Below are positions 59,769 through 64,000 of a stretch of DNA of 64,000 bases, one piece after another. A program made the translations under genes and the position numbers. The notes beneath the pieces are model-generated. The model ran no database searches. It was given only the letters and a program-made list of their open reading frames with translations, and was not told the origin of the DNA. Position 1 is the stretch's first letter, and each line of letters starts with the position of its first letter. The stretch spans positions 558,001-622,000 of the forward strand of contig NZ_CP059472.1 of the NCBI RefSeq assembly GCF_014041915.1. Reading direction: 5' to 3'. This DNA comes from Marnyiella aurantia. Lineage in GTDB: Bacteria; Bacteroidota; Bacteroidia; Flavobacteriales; Weeksellaceae.

Positions 59769-61364
59769 ATGTCAGATTTAATCAAAGAAATACAAAAACG
59801 GAAAACCTTCGGTATCATTTCTCATCCGGATGCCGGTAAAACCACGCTGACCGAGAAACTTCTCCTTTTTGGTGGAGCAATACAGGAAGCGGGAGCCGTA
59901 AAATCAAATAAGATAAAAAAAGGTGCTACGTCCGACTTTATGGAGATTGAAAGACAGAGAGGAATCTCTGTGGCGACCTCGGTACTGGCATTTAACTACC
60001 GTGACCATAAAATCAATATCCTGGATACACCGGGGCATAAGGATTTTGCTGAAGATACCTACCGAACGCTTACAGCCGTAGACTCGGTAATTGTAGTGAT
60101 CGATGTAGCCAAAGGAGTTGAGGAACAGACCGAAAAGCTGGTACAGGTTTGCCGCATGCGTAATATCCCGATGCTGGTCTTCATCAACAAACTGGACCGC
60201 GAAGGTAAGGATGCTTTTGATCTTCTGGATGAAGTTGAGCAGAAACTGGGTTTAACTGTTGTGCCGCTTTCGCTGCCGATTGGTATGGGGTCCGATTTCC
60301 AGGGGATTTATAATATCTGGGAAAACAATATCCAGCTCTTCGTTGAAGAAAAGAAACAGCGCGTAGGCGATACCATAAAATTCGATGATATTTCTGACCC
60401 TCAAATAGACGAAGTAATCGGTGCAAAAGCCGCTGCTACTTTACGCGAGGAACTGGAACTTATACAGTCCGTCTATCCGGAATTCAACCGCGAGGATTAC
60501 CTGAACGGGGATTTACAGCCTGTTTTCTTCGGTTCGGCACTGAATAACTTCGGGGTACGTGAACTTCTGGACGCGTTTATCGATATTGCCCCCATGCCCC
60601 AGCCCAAGGAAAGTGAAACCCGCATCGTAAAACCTGAAGAAAAAGATTTCACAGGTTTCGTATTTAAGATCCACGCGAATATGGACCCCAAACACCGCGA
60701 CCGTCTGGCCTTTGTGAAGATTGTTTCGGGTACTTTTAAACGAAATGAAAACTACTTGCTGGTAAGAGAAAACAAGAAGATGAAGTTTTCCTCGCCAAAT
60801 GCCTTCTTCGCCGATAAAAAAGAAGTTGTGGACGAAAGTTTCCCGGGTGACATCGTAGGACTGCATGATACGGGCAATTTCCGGATCGGTGATACACTCA
60901 CGAGCGGCGAAAAAATAAGTTTCAAAGGAGTGCCGAGCTTCTCGCCGGAGCACTTCCGTTATATAAATAATGACGATCCGCTAAAAGCCAAGCAACTGGC
61001 TAAAGGTATAGACCAGCTTATGGATGAAGGTGTGGCGCAGCTGTTCACTATGGGCATGAACGGACGGAAAATCATCGGAACCGTAGGTGCCCTGCAATAT
61101 GAAGTAATCCAGTACAGGCTGGAGCACGAATATGGTGCGAAATGTACCTATGAACCGCTTTCCATTCACAAAGCCTGTTGGATAGAAGCTGATGAAAAAT
61201 CGGAAGAGTTCAAAGAGTTCGCCAGACTGAAGCAGCGATTCCTGGCCCGTGACAAGTATGACCAACCGGTCTTCCTGGCCGACTCGTCATTTACCATCCA
61301 CATGACTCAGGAAAAATTCCCGAATGTAAAACTGCATTTTGTAAGTGAGTTCAGGGATCATTAA
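59769..61364 (+). CDS. prfC: Peptide chain release factor 3
   Basis: 531-aa translational GTPase that recycles RF1 and RF2 after termination. The G domain shows the P-loop SHPDAGKTTLTEK, the switch region RQRGISVATSV, the DTPGHKDFAED motif and NKLDRE; domains II and III follow to 531. RF3 length is normal. An upstream in-frame ATG at 59727 precedes the likely transcript start (-7-like box GATTTTTG at 59743-59750), so ATG 59769 is chosen. It is divergent from the CPBP gene. Confidence 0.96.
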   Translation: MSDLIKEIQKRKTFGIISHPDAGKTTLTEKLLLFGGAIQEAGAVKSNKIKKGATSDFMEIERQRGISVATSVLAFNYRDHKINILDTPGHKDFAEDTYRTLTAVDSVIVVIDVAKGVEEQTEKLVQVCRMRNIPMLVFINKLDREGKDAFDLLDEVEQKLGLTVVPLSLPIGMGSDFQGIYNIWENNIQLFVEEKKQRVGDTIKFDDISDPQIDEVIGAKAAATLREELELIQSVYPEFNREDYLNGDLQPVFFGSALNNFGVRELLDAFIDIAPMPQPKESETRIVKPEEKDFTGFVFKIHANMDPKHRDRLAFVKIVSGTFKRNENYLLVRENKKMKFSSPNAFFADKKEVVDESFPGDIVGLHDTGNFRIGDTLTSGEKISFKGVPSFSPEHFRYINNDDPLKAKQLAKGIDQLMDEGVAQLFTMGMNGRKIIGTVGALQYEVIQYRLEHEYGAKCTYEPLSIHKACWIEADEKSEEFKEFARLKQRFLARDKYDQPVFLADSSFTIHMTQEKFPNVKLHFVSEFRDH

Positions 61365-61380
61365 TTAAAGACAGATAAAA

Positions 61381-61416
61381 AAAACAGGCGGCCGCATAAA
61401 TGGGGCCGCCTGTTTT
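61381..61416. terminator. Bidirectional terminator after prfC
   Basis: AAAACAGGCGGCC (61381-61393) pairs perfectly with its complement at 61404-61416, between convergent prfC and the YceI gene. Confidence 0.88.
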
Positions 61417-61431
61417 TGCTTTGCAGAAAAA

Positions 61432-61998
61432 TTATTTCGCTGTAAAATTAATCTGCAGGTCAATATCATCTTTTACCACCACATCCTTCATTGAAGACTG
61501 GTAAGCAATGTCCCATTTCTGTCTGTCGATAGAGAATTTATCGGAAGAGAATGTGAGCACTCCCTTATTCATTGCGATCTTTGCCGGAAACGATACCTCA
61601 TTGGTTTTTCCTTTAGCGTTCAGTGTACCTGTTACGAGATGCGGAAAAGCGGCGTTGCCGGATTTCTTCACACTGCTGATCTTAAATACCGCTGTAGGAT
61701 ATTTATCTGTTTCAAAGAAATCGCCGTTCTTCAGGTGGCCGTTAAGTTTCTGCTGAGTGGTCCCGGTAACATCTGTAGCGTTGATGGAGTTCATGTCCAG
61801 CACGAAAGTTCCGCCGGTAATGGCGTTATTCTTCATCTGCACATTTCCCTCTTTCACTTTCAGGTCGCCGTAGTGGGACGAAGATTCGGTTTTAGCCACT
61901 TTATAGCCCCACCAGTTGATATCTGAGGTCAGGACTTTTTTGGTCTGAGCAGTAGCTACTGCAGAAAGCATTACGAATGCAAGTGCCAGTTTTTTCAT
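61432..61998 (-). CDS. YceI family periplasmic protein
   Basis: 188-aa exported YceI protein. The cleavable signal peptide (MKKLALAFVMLSAVATAQT) lacks a lipobox, so this is a soluble periplasmic form, unlike the lipoprotein form at 3855-4529. The YceI barrel contains DINWWGYKVAKTESSSHYG, a DKYPTAVFKISSV strand and the terminal DVVVKDDIDLQINFTAK. Family members bind isoprenoid or amphipathic lipids. A longer frame to 62058 is rejected because ATG 61998 starts the signal peptide. Confidence 0.9.
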   Translation of the reverse strand: MKKLALAFVMLSAVATAQTKKVLTSDINWWGYKVAKTESSSHYGDLKVKEGNVQMKNNAITGGTFVLDMNSINATDVTGTTQQKLNGHLKNGDFFETDKYPTAVFKISSVKKSGNAAFPHLVTGTLNAKGKTNEVSFPAKIAMNKGVLTFSSDKFSIDRQKWDIAYQSSMKDVVVKDDIDLQINFTAK

Positions 61999-62020
61999 TT
62001 TTCTGAATTGTTTATTAAAA

Positions 62021-62811
62021 TTATGGAGCAAAAATACGGTTTCCGGGAGGAATGGCAAAGGGGATGGTTGTGAACGTGTTCGGGATGCGAGGTACGAGGA
62101 GCCAAGAAAAAAAGATTTCAGATTTCAAATTCAGACTCGGGACACCAGAAAGATTCAGGGTACTTCCAGAAAAATATTCCGTAAGAATAGTATATGCGCA
62201 GGCATGATTGCACGGAAGTGCAGGGCGTACCGTAGGTACGCTATAATTACATAACAATGTAGGGGTGACAAAATTTTTCACCAGACTTACATTACATTCC
62301 TTGCGAAGAACGGCCGCAGGGAGCGACGCGGCCAACCCAAAGCAGATTCTGCACGCAGGATTTCAGATCTTAGACTTCTTATGTCAGACCTTAAATCTCA
62401 GACTACAGATTTGAGTTTTCAACTTGACGACTTTTACACCTTTGCAAAGCTTTGCGCTCTCCGTGGCCTTCGCGCATCCTCTGTGTCTCTGTGGTTTAAT
62501 AGAACCAAAATTTCGGATATCAGATTTCAGACATAAGATTTCAGATATCAGATTTCAGACATCAGACATCAGATATCAGACAAGAGGAAGAGGGTTAGAA
62601 AGTTAGAAGGTTATGGGGTTACGCGATTACGCGATTACGAAAGTTCCAAAATATAATTTGTGCTCTATGTGCAAAACTATATGCCTTTGTAATTAATGTG
62701 CGTAAAAAGTCCAGCTGAATTCAACATTAGAAATTCAACATTAAAAATCTGTCACCAAGGCAGGGATTAAAGTTCAAGTGGGTTAAGCAGCCGTACTCTT
62801 ATTCCTCAATG
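62021..62811. repeat. Gene-free repeat and palindrome island
   Basis: A 0.8-kb block without a gene. It contains two REP-like palindromes (GCGTACC-GTA-GGTACGC at 62225-62241; GGCCGC-N10-GCGGCC at 62312-62333) and a quasi-palindrome GGTGA..TCACC at 62264-62282. There is a CTCTGTGTCTCTGTGGTTTA word (62479-62498; its complement TTAAACCACAGAGACACAGAG type is widespread in bacterial intergenic DNA), a cluster of TCAGAT-type words at 62515-62582 and a period-8 TTACGCGA tandem at 62619-62640. The style matches the island at 26.4-26.8 kb. Confidence 0.8.
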
Positions 62812-63525
62812 TTACGGATTTGTAGAGAAAATAGAGCCGCTGGCAATCATCGCGCGGCGGTTCATTTTCAGGATATCGCGTACCCACTCGGCGAAATCTT
62901 CCGGCTGCAGCACTTTATCTGGATTACCGTCTGTAAGTCCGCCCTGGATGGACATATCTGAGGCAATGGTACTTGGCGTGAGGGTGATGACACGGATGTT
63001 TTCTTTGCGCCATTCCGCCATCATGGATTGGGAAAGCGATATCACTGCGGCTTTGGATGCGGCATATGCCGACATGTTCGGGCCGCCTTTGAGTCCGGCG
63101 GTTGAAGCTACGTTTACAATGTCGCCCGCACCAGCCTCTTTCATATAAGGATATACGGCTTTTGCCGCGTAATACACTCCGAACAGATTGGTTTTGATCA
63201 CCTGCTCCCAGGTTTCAGTGGACATGTCATTCAGTTTCCCAAAATCGCCTATACCGGCATTATTCACCAAAATATCGATACCACCAAGTTCGCGGGCCAG
63301 GGTTTCGATACCCTCTTTTACCTGCGCTTCGTCATCGACGCTGAACACAGCGTAGGTTGCTTTTACACCCAGAGCCTTCAACTCAGCGGCTACTGTTTTC
63401 AGGTTTTCTTCATTACGGCCGGTCAGGCCTATATTAACGCCTTCATTGGCCAGCGCTGTGGCAACTGCCTTACCCAGTCCTCGTCCGCCACCTGTAATCA
63501 CAGCATTTTTACCTTTTAAATTCAT
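62812..63525 (-). CDS. Short-chain dehydrogenase/reductase (3-oxoacyl-ACP reductase-like)
   Basis: 237-aa NAD(P)-dependent classical SDR. The cofactor motif TGGGRGLGKAVA (about 11-22), the NNAGIGDFG stretch (about 88-96), the catalytic Ser in NVASTAG and the Tyr-x-x-x-Lys in YAASKAA are all present. It is close to FabG-type reductases, but lone SDR genes of this class accept varied keto substrates, so only the family is assigned. Upstream of it, 236 bp of non-coding DNA separate it from the divergent peptidase gene. Confidence 0.9.
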   Translation of the reverse strand: MNLKGKNAVITGGGRGLGKAVATALANEGVNIGLTGRNEENLKTVAAELKALGVKATYAVFSVDDEAQVKEGIETLARELGGIDILVNNAGIGDFGKLNDMSTETWEQVIKTNLFGVYYAAKAVYPYMKEAGAGDIVNVASTAGLKGGPNMSAYAASKAAVISLSQSMMAEWRKENIRVITLTPSTIASDMSIQGGLTDGNPDKVLQPEDFAEWVRDILKMNRRAMIASGSIFSTNP

Positions 63526-63739
63526 AATAAAGTATTTTGCACAAATTTACGGATTCAACGCCGGTTAAAAAAAAGTCTCCTCCTGAATCCTGTCAGCGGC
63601 GCGATGTCATTTAATCCTGAAAGACCGATTTCGATAATTCAGCGCACTATGTTGGATATTACTGCCTAAATATTCTGATAATTCTCAAAGCTGTCAGACG
63701 GAACGGTACCGACCGTCCGACTGAGTCAACTGAAATAAA

Positions 63740-63747
63740 TATCTTTG
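63740..63747 (+). promoter_or_regulatory. -7 box for the DPP III gene
   Basis: TATCTTTG is an exact match 15 bp before the ATG at 63762. Confidence 0.55.
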
Positions 63748-63761
63748 TTAAAATAATCAAT

Positions 63762-64000
63762 ATGAACAGAACCAAAATAACGCTGCTCGCACTGGCTGCT
63801 ACGCTGGTATTATCCTGCACGGCACAACAGAATGCCGCCGCTGAAAGCGCACCTCAGGAACAGAGCACCCCAAAGGGACAGAACAGCATTGACCGTTTTG
63901 CAGACATTGAAGTTTTGCGGTACGACGTGCCAAGCTGGAATGATCTGACTTTAAAAGAAAAAGAATACGTGTACTACCTGAGCCAGGCCGGTTACGCAGG
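63762..64000 (+). CDS. Dipeptidyl-peptidase III-like (M49) lipoprotein, 5' part
   Basis: Only the first about 79 codons are in the window; the frame is open to the end. A lipoprotein signal (lipobox LSC, Cys about 19) precedes a Gln/Ala-rich linker and DRFADIEVLRYDVPSWNDL, then EKEYVYYLSQAGYAG, which resembles the start of bacteroidetal dipeptidyl-peptidase III proteins (metallopeptidase family M49, sometimes mislabelled dihydrofolate reductase). The HEXXGH zinc site lies outside the window. A secreted exopeptidase is likely. Confidence 0.7.
   Translation, partial: MNRTKITLLALAATLVLSCTAQQNAAAESAPQEQSTPKGQNSIDRFADIEVLRYDVPSWNDLTLKEKEYVYYLSQAGYA

Noticed and set aside
62424-62606. 60-aa plus-strand frame
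   Set aside because: It is translated from the repeat words (CAGAGACACAGAG- and TCAGAT-type). The repetitive protein is an artefact of the DNA repeat.
1-64000. CRISPR arrays, tRNA or rRNA genes
   Set aside because: No regularly spaced repeats of CRISPR type and no tRNA or rRNA conserved segments were seen when reading the window; a dedicated tRNA scan was not possible.

Overview
This 64-kb window looks like the chromosome of a flavobacterium of the Chryseobacterium/Weeksellaceae group. The evidence is the gene content (TonB-dependent receptors, DUF4142, YceI, KTSC and pRiA4b-type proteins, a lipoprotein with an acidic export-type signal after its Cys), promoters of the Bacteroidetes type (TAnnTTTG -7 boxes) without strong Shine-Dalgarno sequences, and start codons that often sit very close to those boxes. 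Base composition is moderate, with AT-rich intergenic DNA. I see no rRNA, tRNA, CRISPR array, prophage or intact insertion sequence. Species assignment is an inference.

Layout. 0-5.9 kb: a Ca2+-type P-ATPase, an AI-2E family permease, a YceI lipoprotein and small envelope proteins. 6.1-8.7 kb: a four-gene arsenic operon (arsR, a Cys-tailed DUF6428 protein, an ArsC-like phosphatase-fold protein, ACR3 efflux pump). 8.7-11.6 kb: a sulfur-handling module (Crp/Fnr regulator, TauE/SafE exporter, rhodanese, split YeeE/YedE importer). 11.7-14.4 kb: large catalase plus YciE/YciF-type ferritin-like protein. 15.1-19.2 kb, minus strand: a Crp/Fnr regulator followed by an unusual cbb3 oxidase operon. Its ccoN is interrupted by an in-frame amber codon, and a perfect CRP-architecture palindrome precedes it. 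19.3-31.7 kb: a Cys/Met PLP lyase divergent from an Lrp regulator, two paralogous cytosolic GH13 enzymes, rlmF, a VWA/MoxR-like AAA pair split by an inverted-repeat island, a J-KTSC protein and a FAD monooxygenase with a DnaJ-like zinc-ribbon N-terminus.

31.8-38.8 kb: a pRiA4b-like acidic protein and a PhoR/PhoB-like two-component system. The latter is divergent from a TonB receptor, a beta-helix surface lipoprotein and a TonB-C-like protein; a PHO-box-like direct repeat lies in the intergenic region. This is the best candidate for a little-described regulated uptake system. 38.9-49 kb: hemL, a glucosaminidase-LysM protein, a D-cysteine desulfhydrase-like enzyme, an orphan HNH protein, a DapB-like protein, a second TonB receptor coupled to a thioredoxin, and small proteins including a minimal HExxH membrane protein. 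49-54 kb: membrane proteins, an old yellow enzyme, cytidine deaminase, and a cobalamin riboswitch driving btuB. 54-64 kb: mostly housekeeping genes (ychF, an RRM protein, rnz, rdgB, a CPBP protease, prfC, a second YceI protein, an SDR), a 0.8-kb repeat island at 62.0-62.8 kb, and the start of a dipeptidyl-peptidase III gene cut by the window end.

All family calls come from reading protein motifs by eye; no database search was possible.
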